Shown one piece after another: positions 25,590 to 36,901 of a stretch of DNA of 64,000 nt. The stretch comes from Tetragonia tetragonoides. Its lineage: Eukaryota > Streptophyta > Magnoliopsida > Caryophyllales > Aizoaceae. Within the stretch, counting starts at the first letter, position 1. Each line of letters opens with the position of its first letter. The stretch lies in assembly GCA_038025085.1 (NCBI GenBank), contig CM076140.1, forward strand, positions 18,040,001 to 18,104,000. Direction: 5' to 3'. Below the pieces are notes generated by a model. The model was not told where the DNA came from. It did not search any database and was given only the letters and a program-made list of their open reading frames with translations. The translations under genes were made by a program, and so were the position numbers.

Positions 25590-25731
25590 ACGGCCCATTT
25601 ATTTGGATCATCACGTGGCATTGGCACCTGCCCACTTCTCAGCTACCACCACCCTCTCTTCACTTCACTATCATTTACATCATCATTCTTTTGATTTCTT
25701 TCATTCACTTCTCTAAAGTCAGTGCCAAAGA

Positions 25732-25784
<53 letters not shown>
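25590..25784 (-). promoter_or_regulatory. Likely ACC1 promoter region: G-box, GGCCCA element, (GA)n tract
   Basis: Contains CACGTG (25612-25617), the G-box core bound by plant bZIP/bHLH factors; GGCCCA (25592-25597), resembling site II elements; and an uninterrupted (GA)n of about 48 bp (about 25736-25784), a CT tract on the gene strand. All lie just upstream of the proposed leader exon. Motif presence is seen; regulatory use is inference. Confidence 0.4.
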
Positions 25785-25786
<2 letters not shown>

Positions 25787-26015
25787 CATAGAACATAGGA
25801 GAAGAAAGTGAAAACTTAACTCAACTTCCCAATTTTTGGCGTTTTTGTTTCTACTTCTCCTAAAATGACAACTTGTAAGTACTGTATCCTTTTACCCAAG
25901 TGTGTTGTGGTTGTACTACATTGGTTGTTTTTTTTGGTCGCTATATTGTGGGGATAGTTGTTAAGGTTGGGTAGTGTGGTGGACATCTAGGTTGTGTTCT
26001 TTTTCACGTATTTCC

Positions 26016-26424
26016 TTACTCAATTAGTGAAAATCATTGGTAAGACCTTACTCAATCAGTGGCAACACCTTACTGAATCAGTGAGAATTACTGGCGGGAT
26101 CTTACTCAATCAGTGAAAATCAGTAGCAGGACCCACATTTCTCCTCACAGAATTAGTGTCAGGATCTTATTAAATCAGTGGGAATCAGTGAAAGGACCTT
26201 ACCGAATCAGTGGAAATCAGTGGCAGGATCTTACTCAATCGGTGGAAATCAATGGCAGGACCCACATTCCTCCTCACAGAAATAGTGTCAGGACCTTGTT
26301 GAATAAGTGAAAATCAGTGGAAGGACCTTACTGAATAAGTGGAAATCAGTGAAAGGACATTACCCAATCAGTGAGAATCAGTGGGAGGACCGTACCCAGT
26401 CAGTGGAAATAAGTGGAAAAGAAC
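26016..26424. repeat. 32-bp minisatellite, ~13 degenerate units, higher-order pattern
   Basis: Units follow TTACTCAATCAGTGGAAATC plus AGTGGCAGGACC (32 bp). A distinct 33-bp variant starting CACATTYCTCCTCACAGAA occurs at 26134 and 26263, exactly 129 bp (four units) apart, which shows amplification of a four-unit block. One unit near the start is shortened. It lies about 0.5-0.9 kb upstream of the probable ACC1 leader. Confidence 0.85.
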
Positions 26425-27193
26425 GCACACGTAAATTCACTTCAGTTGACCTTAGCAAAACAAAAGGTTTTGCGTGCAAGACTGTTTCAGAGTGAGACGA
26501 TTAAAAGAAACATTTGTTATTCAAAACGTAACTTTCGTTTGTTATCGATTTTGGAAGGGTGTGTTCCCAGAATTAGTCGCAAGTTTGATTCATCATGATG
26601 CTATTAATATACAAGTAGTAGTAGAGTAGTGCCTTGTTGACACTATTTCCCTATAAAAAAAAATTAACACTTTTCTTTTAAAATGTAACGTCATAAATTT
26701 AATGAATATACCACTTTATTTAAATTTTAGTATTTGTGAAGAGCCTCAAAGAAAAATACTGAACGAACATCGCCAAGGAGAGTTAGAGAAAGTCATATGC
26801 ATTGCATGTGACCTATAAGTGGGGTAATTTAGGTAATTTTTTTGAATAATTTGATTGAAAAAAACTTAGTTAAAGAGATCGGACTGGGAACAAGACCAAA
26901 GTATTTGAGCTATAAAAGGGTATTTTCTGAAAGAAATAATAAAAAGTAACGTATATTACTCACAAAATTTTAAATCTAAAGGGGTGTTTTTGGCTAATTT
27001 TCCACAGTATTTTTGTTGTTGTTGTTTCAACGCTGTTGTTTTGTTTTGTCCAATTTAGTTAAAATTCAGTTTCAATTCAGCACAATTAAATTAAATCGAA
27101 AAGAATACTACCTAAACAATGATCATTTGTCTTATCTCATATCTCATTTCGTCGTACATTTCTCATACCAATATTTATTTATTATATATTATT
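26425..27193. other. AT-rich intergenic, nothing recognised
   Basis: No coding region, transposon ends or RNA gene could be supported. Confidence 0.5.
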
Positions 27194-27332
27194 TGTTGAA
27201 GATATCTTGCATGTTGAATGCACAAAACGGTTGAAATTTGTTACTATAGTATTGAGGAATAAAAACCTCATTCGAGTTTTTATCAATTTTAAACTTTTTG
27301 TTGAGATGGTTACTTCATATGGTATCAGAGCC
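27194..27332 (+). mobile_element. Short LTR plus PBS remnant (TRIM-like)
   Basis: A 124-bp segment begins TGTTGAAGATATC and ends CTTCA. Two bases later comes TGGTATCAGAGCC, the initiator-Met PBS. That is the layout of a 5' LTR with PBS, and the length fits terminal-repeat retrotransposons in miniature. I found no second LTR nearby, so this is a remnant or a chance match. Confidence 0.4.
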
Positions 27333-28754
27333 ATAGAGACCAATATAATTTTAAGTTTTAAAAGTCTCATTCCTAGTAGTGCATTTGTGAGTGGAAAAAT
27401 ATTAAGAAGTGATCAAAGCTCTCATCGTTAGTCGTTTTTACTGAGAAATTTGAATTTTGTAATTAAATTAAACCAGCAATTTAAGAAAAAAAAAGATAAA
27501 CATAACCTAAAAAATATGCTCTTTTTCAGTAAATTAAAATGAACACAACTAAACATCGCTAAGTTTTATTATAACTACACATTCATTATTCTAAAATAGT
27601 ACTCGTACTTACATGACTACTTTACAGTAGTTCATTCACACCTTTCCTTGACTCCAAAGTCCAAACATATGATTTAGTCCCTTCATTTTAAAAGCATCTG
27701 GTGGTCATGGTCTTTTTATAAAACAAGAACTAGACATTAGCTTAATGTTCTGATTTTGAAAAAATTATTGCCAGCAGCCATGCTCTTTATAAAACAAGAA
27801 CTAGACATTAGCTTCTCTTCTTTTTCTTTTTTTTTTTGATGGGATACATTAGCTTCTCTTAATGTTCTGATTTTGAAACAATATTCCCAATAAGTCATTG
27901 AGCATCACTGCTGGCAATAATGAGCATAGTTTATGTGCTTCCTATGTTTAGTGCCTAGTGGCATCTAATCCATTTAGTATCTAGATCGACTTTTTTTTTT
28001 TGGTTTGACAAAAAGAAACTTCTTTCTTTTTTGGGCGTAGTTAAAGGTCACCTCCTAACGCACGGTCTTAAGTATTCCACGAATTAATTCGTGTAAGTAC
28101 TCTCAAAATGTTATCAACCCATTGTCTGGTGTATTAGTTATAACCTGTTTACCAGTGAGTCAACCATCTTTTAAATCATCTAGATTAACTTCTTTTTCCA
28201 AAACATGGGTCGCATTTTCCTTAAAAAAATCCTAATTAGATTACTAAAATAACGCTTCATCTTAAGAGCATTTTTGCCAGATAATTTTACATGCATAATC
28301 ATTAATTCATATGAAAATACTAACATGTCAGTATTGGTCAAAGGATGAAGAATTATTTAAGCTATATTTTTAAACCTTACAACACCTCACTGAATTGTTA
28401 TTTATTTAAAAAAGATTTTAATATACGACGAGTTTTGATTCCAAATCATAGCTTCCCACAATCCCAGTTCCCACTAAAATATTTACCTCACTTGAAGAAG
28501 CCAAATGAATCCAGCTCAAAACAAAGGATTATACACAAAATATATTCTTGTGTTTGATATATAACTTGTCTTGGAGTCTTGGGAGTTGGCGTGTCTTGAC
28601 TCTTTGCCCTCGTTCATCGTTGGTTTAGCTTGTCACCAATCTTCTTGGTCCTTGTGCTCCGCCCATTTCGTTACTCCAAGTCTCCAACTACAAATGGGTC
28701 TTTTATGGAAAATATTTGGTTGACCCAGTGGGTGGACAACCCACAGACTCTTTG
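27333..28754. other. AT-rich intergenic with a small local duplication at 27706-27890
   Basis: Within it, ATAAAACAAGAACTAGACAT occurs at about 27718 and 27789, and AATGTTCTGATTTTGAAA at about 27743 and 27861, which shows a partial local duplication. Nothing else is recognised. Confidence 0.5.
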
Positions 28755-29049
28755 GGCTCGTTTACTTGCTTGCAATCAAATGTAATGCAAACCAATCATT
28801 TTATAGAGTATATCTGTGGTGAAAAGAAAAGGAGGGGGAAGAGAATGATGGGAAAAGTGGAGTTGATTGCATGATCTAAAGTAATCACAATTGCTCAACT
28901 TTTCCCATGTAATGATGATTACTTTGGTTGGTGTAATCAATCTCACATTTCTCATCTCTTTCCTTCCCCTCATTCCTTTTTTTCACCTCACTCTACCTTT
29001 AAAATGATTGCATTGCAATGAATTTGATTGCAAGCAAGTAAACACCACC
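28755..29049. mobile_element. MITE with ~35-bp inverted repeats
   Basis: The left end GTTTACTTGCTTGCAATCAA is mirrored at the right end (TTGATTGCAAGCAAGTAAAC). TTTG flanks both sides (28751-28754 and 29050-29053), a plausible target duplication. The length is 295 bp with no coding. The termini suggest PIF/Harbinger, though the superfamily is not certain. Confidence 0.65.
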
Positions 29050-30910
29050 TTTGTATCTATCTCTCTCCTACCTTAAATACCCTTTTTTAAAAATAGAGGA
29101 GAGAGAAATTGAAAATAGAGGAGAGAGATAGATACAAATTTGAGGTGGGTCTCCAACCCAGTGGGTGAATGTATCATTCTCCGTCTTTTATATGAATTCA
29201 CCTCAATATGAGGCCACCTCTATAACCAAGTTTGAGGCGGCATCATATATAAGAATTTGTGCTATACATATACTATTCTTCAGTAAATTGTTATATTAGT
29301 TATCTTATATGCAGCAAGTTAAATAACCAAATTAAAAAAATTGGAGAGAGTTGAATTGTATATAAATTAGTGGATTACTCTACCTAGCTAACAACCTAAC
29401 ACCATATGGTTTTAAAATGACCCCCTCCCAGAACTTGTGCGTTGTCTACTCTCCTCCACGTGTAGGCTCGTGTGTAATAATAATGATTGATGTGTCTTAT
29501 TAAATGATAGAAAAAATTGTGAGAGGTGTACTAGGACTAAAACTACATATTCTTATTAAAATTTAAATCAAATATAACTTTGCTTATACGTACAATTCAA
29601 AAATTCTTAAATTTCATACCTTTAGATTTGCACGAAAAATACTTTAAAATGATATGCATATAAGTATATAAAAAATGATTAGTCATATAGTTTTTTTTTT
29701 ATCTTTAATAAGTATATGGTATATTTCCTTATAAATTTTTGATAACATTATTTTAAATATATTAATCATCCTATATTATAAAGAATTGTTAGTAACCATG
29801 CATTGCACAAGCTCAAATACCAACCTATATTATTAGCTTGTGCATCGCACGAGTCTGATATCACATAGGACTGCTATGTAAGCAAAAAAAAATTCACCGA
29901 AAAATTAGAGTTTGACTATTGATAAACAATTAGAATTTTATTGCCGTTATAACTTGATCTTTGTCGAATATTCAAAATCCAAAGTAACCTTCTACGCATC
30001 TCCAAAAAATATATTTGCGTCAAAAATTACTTCAAAATGAGATACATTTACAATATATTTAAAAATAAAATAATAAGATCGTATCCATGTTAACCGTAAA
30101 TTAATTAAAAAATGATATTGAATAATAAAATAACAAATAAAGAATGAAAACATATACGGTAGAAATTAACCCATGAATCGCACAGACTTGAACAACAACA
30201 ATAAAAAGTTTTAAAAAAAAAAAAAAGAAAAAAAAGAGAGAGGATACAATAGTCAATAGGGACCTCCAAGAGAACACCCATGACCCAAGTCAGCAGTAAA
30301 AGAGAGTTGGTCAGGACTCAGGAGTGAAGCTGAGGTTCTTGTCATTCAACAATCAGCAAAATCGACAGAAATTTTTTTTTTTAAAAAAAAAAAAAAAAGA
30401 AAAAAAAAAAAAAAAAAAAAAGTAAAAGAATGAAGAGATCTATGAAGAATGATCTAGGCCTTTCAAATTTTCTTACACTTCCACTTTTCCTCTCCTGTAT
30501 GTATGAACAATGATCTTTATTAGTCCAGCATATGAACAAATCCAAATTATAATACGTTTATGGTTTGAGTTCTGCCTTATTACACCAAGCAACGACCAAA
30601 ACTAAGAGCTGACCAAAAAATGTTGTGTTAACCATCCCTTTGTTACAGTCAGGTACAGAGCTTCCTTGCCAGTACTTCTACCGACATTCTTCTCCGAGTG
30701 ATTCACCTATCATAACCTATAGGAGATGCCCTTCAATTTTCGCTTTAGCATATCAAACAGTCTATTCGAGGTTTGCCACTCAGGATAAGCGCACCCAAGA
30801 GCCATTTTCAGACGTTTGACAAAGCTCAAAGATTTTATTTTCCAAATAGCATTAACTCCTTCGGGCTGTTAAGTGATGAGTTACACCATACCAAAATGCT
30901 CTGTAGCAGG
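29050..30910. other. AT-rich intergenic with decayed repeats; SDHAF1 3'UTR at the right end
   Basis: Contains palindromic GTGCATTGCAC/GTGCATCGCAC pieces near 29800-29850 like Helitron 3' hairpins, and poly-A/T runs near 30210 and 30371-30421. No element could be delimited. The stretch next to 30911 should hold the SDHAF1 3'UTR. Confidence 0.45.
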
Positions 30911-31198
30911 CTATGAATCAGACCCACTGACCTTCATGGATGACAAACAGACAGTATCAGGACTCTTGAGTTGATCAAGTTGTTTTTTACCACGACGAAG
31001 CAAGTATTCTATGTAAATAAAGTTCTTGCGTTCGACTTGCTTGGAGTTCCGACGGAACTCTTCAGATACAAGTAGTTCGATTTGACGGCGATCTTCAGGT
31101 GATTTTGAACGTGCTGCTCGTAGAAATCCCCTATACAGACTCAGAACTTGCTTCTGCATCCCCGAAAGCCTTAACCCGCTGGTGCCTGTGCTTCCCAT
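30911..31198 (-). CDS. SDHAF1: Succinate dehydrogenase assembly factor 1 (LYR motif protein)
   Basis: A 95-aa intronless coding region. SDHAF1 helps insert the iron-sulfur clusters of the complex II subunit SDHB in the mitochondrial matrix. Visible features are the LYR tripeptide in VLSLYRGFLRAARSK at about residues 18-32, the basic stretch around RRNSKQVERKNFIYIEYLLR (about 49-68), and GKKQLDQLKSPDTV, all family landmarks. Length matches plant homologues of roughly 80-100 aa. The start ATG (plus-strand CAT 31196-31198) gives the short N-terminus MGSTGTSGLRLSG common in this family. A 5'UTR acceptor lies 62 bp upstream. Identification is from memory of the family and is strong. Confidence 0.93.
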   Translation of the reverse strand: MGSTGTSGLRLSGMQKQVLSLYRGFLRAARSKSPEDRRQIELLVSEEFRRNSKQVERKNFIYIEYLLRRGKKQLDQLKSPDTVCLSSMKVSGSDS

Positions 31199-31261
31199 TG
31201 CTTCCGTTTGTTGGCCAAGCGTTAAACTAAAAATGCTTCACTTCACCTCTCAATAAATTGC

Positions 31262-32379
31262 TGCAAATGAAAAGTTAATGGCATTATTCCCTAATAAATA
31301 AAATCAAGGGCAATTACGTGACAGAGAACTGCTAAGGCCATAGCATTCATGTTACTCTCATGCAACTGTTTCACATATTGGCAAATATTACCAAACAATA
31401 CCCAACCACTAAAATCTCTGTTTTCCAGGACACTGGACACACAAACAGGGGAAAATCAACAGCACAGCACTGAAGGGCAAGGGACAACAGGTGGAGAAAG
31501 AGAAGCAACTCAGATGCCAACTACCGGAGCTTCTACTTGGCTGCCACAAGTTTTGTACATCTTTATTTCACTGAATCATTCAAGAAGCATCACAAAATAA
31601 TTAAGATCACTGGATATTCAGTATTCCAGGAGCACCTCTACTAATAAGCAATTTCAGAAAAGTTCCAGTTGTCCACAATTTCCTATAGAACATATATTCA
31701 ACCGATAAAGTAGATTCAAATAAACATTCTATCAAATTAACTACTGTGAATTCTCCACCTGCTATAATTTATCCAGGTTTTGTAACATTTCCTTCAAGCA
31801 AATATCATTCCAGTTTATGTCCGTCCAAACTCCAATGTAAGTTGCTGTCTCCCTCAAGTTACATGACAAATGCTGCTTCTGCGCAGCTTTCTCCTAGCTT
31901 AGTAAAATACTACACGAGAGAAATTGAGATCAGCTAGGTCTGGGTCTGGTTCTGATGTTCAAGGATTAATGACTGAACCAAAGTTCAGTTCCTCTAGAGC
32001 TATTGCAAATATTATCAGCAGTTACAGCACTTTTGTCTTAAATGGTAATATAAAGAGAAGGGACAGTCTTTCGTGAATGCATCATGCAGCAAACCAGTCA
32101 GGGAATGTAGGAAACTACAAACCAACTCAGAAGTTTCTCCACTTGTAGAAATATCCTGAGAAACCATCCAAAGCAGCTCAAATCATTTTGCTAGTGAATT
32201 CTGAAATTAGGTTTTTTGAGTTTTAGATAACATGTGTATCCGAGCTTTGCACGACTAATCCCATGGGCCATGAAGTTAATGATCAAGAAAACCTCCAGAA
32301 GCCCCAAGTAGACTCGGAACTGGTTGTTACCTCTAGCACAAGTCTCACGTGTTTTACTAGTTGAGCTACCCACTCAGTG
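31262..32379. other. No gene recognised (SDHAF1 leader intron)
   Basis: Low-complexity-free, AT-rich DNA between the leader acceptor and the MULE. No conserved protein could be read on either strand. Confidence 0.5.
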
Positions 32380-32408
32380 TGATACCTCAATATTTCCTAT
32401 GATAATTA

Positions 32409-32652
32409 CTCCCTCCGTTTCATAAAATCCTAAACGTTTGCTTTTTAAAGGTCAAAGTTTCTTAAGTTTGACTACTAATTTATGAAAATATATAAAGATT
32501 CACAATATGAAAAGACTTTTGTTAGATTTATTTTTAAAAGTACTTTCGAAAAATTATTTTTCTATTCGTTCAGTTGTAGATATTTATTGTCAAAGTGGTG
32601 TCTTGGAGACAGTGAAAAAGCAAACGTTTAGGATGTTATGAAACGGAGAGAG
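32409..32652. mobile_element. Stowaway (Tc1/mariner) MITE nested in the MULE arm
   Basis: Starts CTCCCTCCGTTTCATAA and ends TTATGAAACGGAGAGAG, the Stowaway signature, with TA on both sides (32407-32408 and 32653-32654). The length is 244 bp. The opposite MULE arm lacks it, so it inserted after the MULE was formed. Confidence 0.92.
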
Positions 32653-32726
32653 TATATTGATTCATAATTTGTTTATAAATAGCTTTGAGATTAAATCGTA
32701 TTAATAAACGATTAACCAACTCATTT

Positions 32727-32727
32727 G

Positions 32728-32793
<66 letters not shown>

Positions 32794-32817
32794 GTAATAA
32801 TAATAATAATAATAATA

Positions 32818-32856
<39 letters not shown>

Positions 32857-32857
32857 T
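32727..32857. repeat. (AAT)n followed by (ATT)n microsatellite
   Basis: About 90 bp of AAT repeats run directly into about 40 bp of ATT repeats, making a self-complementary tract. The other MULE arm has only a short ATT run at about 33692-33710, so the array expanded after the element was formed. Confidence 0.95.
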
Positions 32858-33110
32858 AATCCTTTCATTTAATATTTGTTGATTTAATTGGGAGTTTAAT
32901 TAAAAAAGGATTTTATATGAATATTAATTATTCATATTGATTTATATTGATCTGTTATAAGGATTTATTCAGAAAATTAGATAGAAAAACTTCCTATTTT
33001 CTTCATTGACTTTGGTTGACCCAAACCCTTGTGGGTGCCTATATAAACAATGTGATGGGTGATTGAATCATTTTGCAAACCCCAAACCCTCACACACTCT
33101 CTCTCACTGA

Positions 33111-33437
33111 GTCTCACACGGCATCCCTCTCTCTATCCTCCAGTCGTCGCCGACAAGCCCTTGCCGCCGGTAATCTCTCTCTCCTCTCTTTCTCTTTCTT
33201 TCTCTTCTCTCTCACCCGCTCGTTCTCTCTCGCTCTTGCTGTTGCGGACAACCGCGACCATCGCTAGGTTGCCGCCTGGACGGGGTCGTCGACCGCCCAG
33301 GCGTGACGGGCCCAGCCCCGTCGTCCTCTCACCTCCTCACCGTCGCTCCGAGGCAAGCCACCACCGACCATCGACCTGAGAGATTACAGGCGGTGAGGGC
33401 TCGCCGGTGAGAGACAGAGAGGAGAGAGGGAGGCCGG
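33111..33437 (+). other. GC/CT-rich MULE interior, possible captured fragment
   Basis: This 327-bp core has CG-rich parts (for example CGCCTGGACGGGGTCGTCGA) unlike the AT-rich arms. A plus-strand open frame (33059-33379) reads Ser/Leu/Pro/Arg-rich low-complexity protein that I do not recognise. Captured host DNA is possible; no parent gene is identified. Confidence 0.35.
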
Positions 33438-33822
33438 GTGAGAGAGAGTTTGTGAGGGTTTGGGGTTTGCAAACTGATTCGATTACCCATTTTCCATCAC
33501 AATGTTTATATAGGCACCCACAAGGGTTTGGGTCAACCAAAGTCGATGAAGGAAATTAGGAAGTTTTTCTAATTAATTTTCTGAATAAATCCTTTTAACA
33601 AATCAATATGAATACTTAATATGAATATAAAAGCCTTTTTAAATAAACTCCCAATTAAATCAACAAATTTAGATAAAAGGATTCCATACTAATAATTATT
33701 ATTATTATTATGTTTTTTTTAAATGAATTGGGTAATCGTATATTAATCGCCAAAACTATTTATAAACAAATAATAAATCAACATAATTATCATAGGAAAT
33801 GTTGGGGGTATCACACTCAGTG

Positions 33823-35540
33823 AAGACATTTTGGTAAAGGCATATAATTTTTTCCTTCATGGTTATGCGGCTTCATGTCCTCACAGGATCACACTATACT
33901 CTCATCCCTCTTCCTTTTCTTAGAAAAAAGAGTTTCTCGAAACCCAAAATCACATGTATCGGACTAGCAGGCTAGCCGCTCAATTTGTTAACCTGCCGCT
34001 CAATTTGTTTTGCTACAGCAAGACAGTAATTTTAACTGGCTGTTTGTAACTTTCTATGTATTTTTGCAATAAAGCTTCAAGCTCAAAACACCTTCTTATA
34101 TAATGCACAAACCCAGAGTTTCAAGGTTGTAAACATGTGTATAGGGTCATGGTTGTGGGTGGTGTGAAGTGTGAACCACTATCACCCAAAGGCAAAGAGG
34201 GAATACATCTTTTTATTTTTTCTGGTAACTAGGCTGTACACACTATTTGAAAAAAAAAAGGCTGGAACCTGTGCATCTCCTTTTGCCTAATGCTTATGAA
34301 TGATTGACATTTAATTGATTTGAGAACAGTTTGGAATGCCCATGCTCGCCTGAAACCTACTTAAGCAAGTGTTAAATCCCGGGAACGAGAATGATAAGCT
34401 ATATTGAAGAAGAATACTCCCTATATGAGATTCTGGTTTGTGTTGCTCATATAAAAAATGTTCAGTACTTAAATGGAAGGTCATACTGATGCATCCAGAT
34501 TTTCTTTTATAAATGCTCTAGGGAGCACATACGGCCATACGGGCATTTCTCCACTTGTTTTCTTTCTACTACTAGTACTTATCTGCTTCTCTGGTTTACT
34601 ATTTCCTTTCCTTTTTCCGTTTTGTTGCGTAAAATTCTGGGTTGTAATATCTCGCTACTAACATGAATTTTCCCAAGTGTAGTACTCCTACTAAGTGTTC
34701 ATGGTGTGTCTATATGCTCCAAAGAGAAACTTGATGAGAAATCCATCACATAGCCTCGAGCCCTCGACATAGCTCCAAAAGAAATCCATTGGTTTCCCAG
34801 GGCCAACGATTGTAGAATCCAAGTGGCAACCATATTCAATGAGCCAATTGAGCTTCCACCTTAATGGCGATCTAGGGTTGTAGTTAATTCTGGAAAATGT
34901 TTTTGATTTCTCCATCTTCAAATTTCTACTATTCCCCAAATTACATATAAATAAACAACATAATAAACTGAAAATTATGTCAAAAACTTCCCACTGCTTC
35001 ATTTCTAGTGCAGTTGAAAACCAAGTTTAGTATTATGTCTTGCTGGTTTTTTCACCTTGCCCAATGGACGCTTATAGATAGAGTGAGCAAAATACAGCAA
35101 TGAGTTCTAACAACAACAAAAAATAAAAAATAAAAAAATAAAAACAGATTACAGAAACAAATATCAAATTCAAACAAACCTGTTCTTATTGCTTCACTTT
35201 TATCATTCATAACAAATTCCAGCTTATTAATTTTGCTCTCCATTATTATCCTCTAGTGCCTAATTCAATTCTATTTATTTTTTTCCTTTCATGCACGAAT
35301 TCAAAGAAGTTGAGAAACATACATTTCACAAATTCGATTTCCAATCAAAGCTAAAACATTAGTAAAACCCAATTCAATGCGACCCAAACAAACCCTAGAT
35401 CGCGAAGATTAAATTGATGTCCAAATTGGGTTCTGCAAACAGTACATTTTACATTTAGATAGTCTGCGATAAAACATAATTCGTTTACTTCAATTTCGAA
35501 TGGTGGATTTTCAGTTATACAGATCAAGAAGAGAGAGAGA
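33823..35540. other. No gene recognised (rest of SDHAF1 leader intron)
   Basis: AT-rich DNA. No conserved coding, transposon ends or RNA gene could be defined on either strand. Confidence 0.5.
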
Positions 35541-35548
35541 ATGTGTAC

Positions 35549-35680
35549 CTGAAGGTTGGAGAAGATGGGAGGAATGAAGAGTGATGAGACGCAACGCAAC
35601 TGCAGAACTGCTACACCCGTGGTTTCCTAATTGCCACTCATCAGCTCTATGGAAGATTGGGTAAATTTTTATATACACTT
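35549..35680 (-). promoter_or_regulatory. Probable SDHAF1 leader exon and TATA box
   Basis: On the minus strand GTGTATATAAAAATTTACCC (about 35655-35674) offers a TATA box. About 30-40 bases downstream a leader exon would start and run to the donor at 35548. A TGGGCC element lies further up, near 35981. All of this is inferred from consensus. Confidence 0.4.
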
Positions 35681-35814
35681 TTTTTTTTAGTGAAATTTTA
35701 GAATTTTTTTGTATAGACCACTGTGGCAATATGGTAAATCAGATCAGATGGAGCATTGCCCAATTAGGAGAGAGAAAAAACGAGGAAGGTGAAGGAGTGG
35801 GCGACGGCGGTGTT

Positions 35815-35882
35815 CGGTAGTTGGTTGCTGGATGGTCGGTGGCTGGGTGGCCGGTGGCTGGGTGGCCGGTGGCCGGTGACGC
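35815..35882. repeat. GGTGGCTGGGTGGCC-type short tandem repeat
   Basis: Three to four degenerate copies of GGTCGGTGGCTGGGTGGCC. In one minus frame this reads as ATGHP repeats, which I do not regard as a gene. Confidence 0.6.
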
Positions 35883-36157
35883 GGAGGTGAGCGAAAAGGT
35901 CGGGATGGGGTCCTCGATCATTTAACGTAACTCAGGGGGTAAACTTGCAGTTGAAAATGTGAAATTAAAGAATCCCATTGGTATATGTGGGCCTAATCTA
36001 GCTATGTCGGCTGGACGCAGGCGAATAAGGCCTGGAAATTTTCATATATGGTAAGTACTCTCCCAGCCCAAACCTTCTCAACCCAATATTTTTAGCGTCT
36101 AGCTCTTTCTTTTTTTTTTTTAAGAAAATTTGCTGAAATACAACTAATAAATTTAGG

Positions 36158-36611
36158 CCTTGTTTGGTAATTAACGGATTGAGGCAAAATTAGCAGATTG
36201 AGGCTATTTAGAGGATTTGACTAACAAATTCGCTAATTTAAAGTATTTGGTTAATAGTGGATTGGGTTGAAACCGCTAATTTCCAATCCGCTAAAAAAGT
36301 AGCGGATTCAAGTTAGAGGATTCTATTTTATTAAAAAAAGGACATAATTATCCACAAGTTGACATAAATTACAAGGGTTGCCACTATTTAAATAAAAGTC
36401 TTCACATTACAAACCGTTTTATTCATATCCAGTAGCTTTATTTGTTCCTCTTTTATTCAACTTCTTATTTCGTTCTGTTTTCATTCTAATATTTTAAATT
36501 TAATATTTGGTTTTATTGTATTATTTGTTCAATGATAGACAATTATTTTTATAAACAACAACAATAATAATAGTAATGGTAATAGTAGTAGCTGTAGTAG
36601 TAGTAGTAGAA

Positions 36612-36706
<95 letters not shown>

Positions 36707-36901
36707 TACAACAACTAATGTCCTTTTTAGTCATTTTACATGTTCAATTAACTAACAGCTAGACCTTATCAGCTAATTTACCAAACACATTATTACAAAT
36801 CAGCTAATACAATCCACTGGTCAAATCAGCTAATACAATCCTCTAGTCAAATCTGCTAATGCAATCCGCTATCCGCTAACCCTAATTGCCTAACAAGGCC
36901 T
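36158..36901. mobile_element. MITE splitting the left arm, TIR GGCCTTGTTTGGTAATTA
   Basis: Starts GGCCTTGTTTGGTAATTAAC and ends CCTAATTGCCTAACAAGGCC. The interior has repeated AATCCGCTAA-like motifs on both sides and a long AAT array. The flanking arm sequence continues on either side, which proves insertion. A TA/TAA target fits PIF/Harbinger, but the duplication is imperfect. Confidence 0.75.
36609..36702. repeat. (AAT)n microsatellite, ~94 bp
   Basis: About 31 uninterrupted AAT units in the middle of the MITE. Translations of this stretch are homopolymers and not genes. Confidence 0.95.

Larger units (their letters stand above)
32380..33813. mobile_element. Mutator-like element (TIR-MULE) with long inverted repeats and exact 9-bp TSD
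   Basis: Flanked by the perfect 9-bp duplication CACTCAGTG (32371-32379 and 33814-33822), diagnostic for Mutator elements. The arms (about 32380-33110 and 33438-33813) are inverted copies starting TGATACC. The left arm is longer because of a nested Stowaway MITE and an AAT array. Each arm contains CCTATATAAACA, a TATA-like box facing inward (33040-33047 and 33505-33512). The 330-bp centre is GC- and CT-rich and differs from its surroundings. No transposase is present, so it is non-autonomous. Confidence 0.9.
31261..35548 (-). other. SDHAF1: Probable 4.3-kb 5'UTR intron of SDHAF1
   Basis: The acceptor TTTGCAG|CAATTTATTG is at 31261 and the donor CCTTCAG|GTACAC at 35548, both on the minus strand. 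The interval has no recognisable gene. It contains a MULE (32380-33813). Transcript support is needed, and further leader exons inside are possible. Confidence 0.45.

Noticed and set aside
26016..26424. CRISPR-like array
   Set aside because: Units are contiguous and degenerate without unique spacers, in a plant nuclear context. It is a minisatellite.
32685..32882. Poly-Asn/poly-Tyr open frame
   Set aside because: Translation of an AAT/ATT microsatellite. The same applies at 36521-36734, 60972-61199 and 61302-61590.
33059..33379. Ser/Leu/Pro/Arg-rich open frame in the MULE
   Set aside because: Low-complexity CT-rich translation without family resemblance. Kept only as a possible captured fragment.
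35739..35921. ATGHP-repeat protein
   Set aside because: Product of a short GGTGGCTGG minisatellite; no conserved context.
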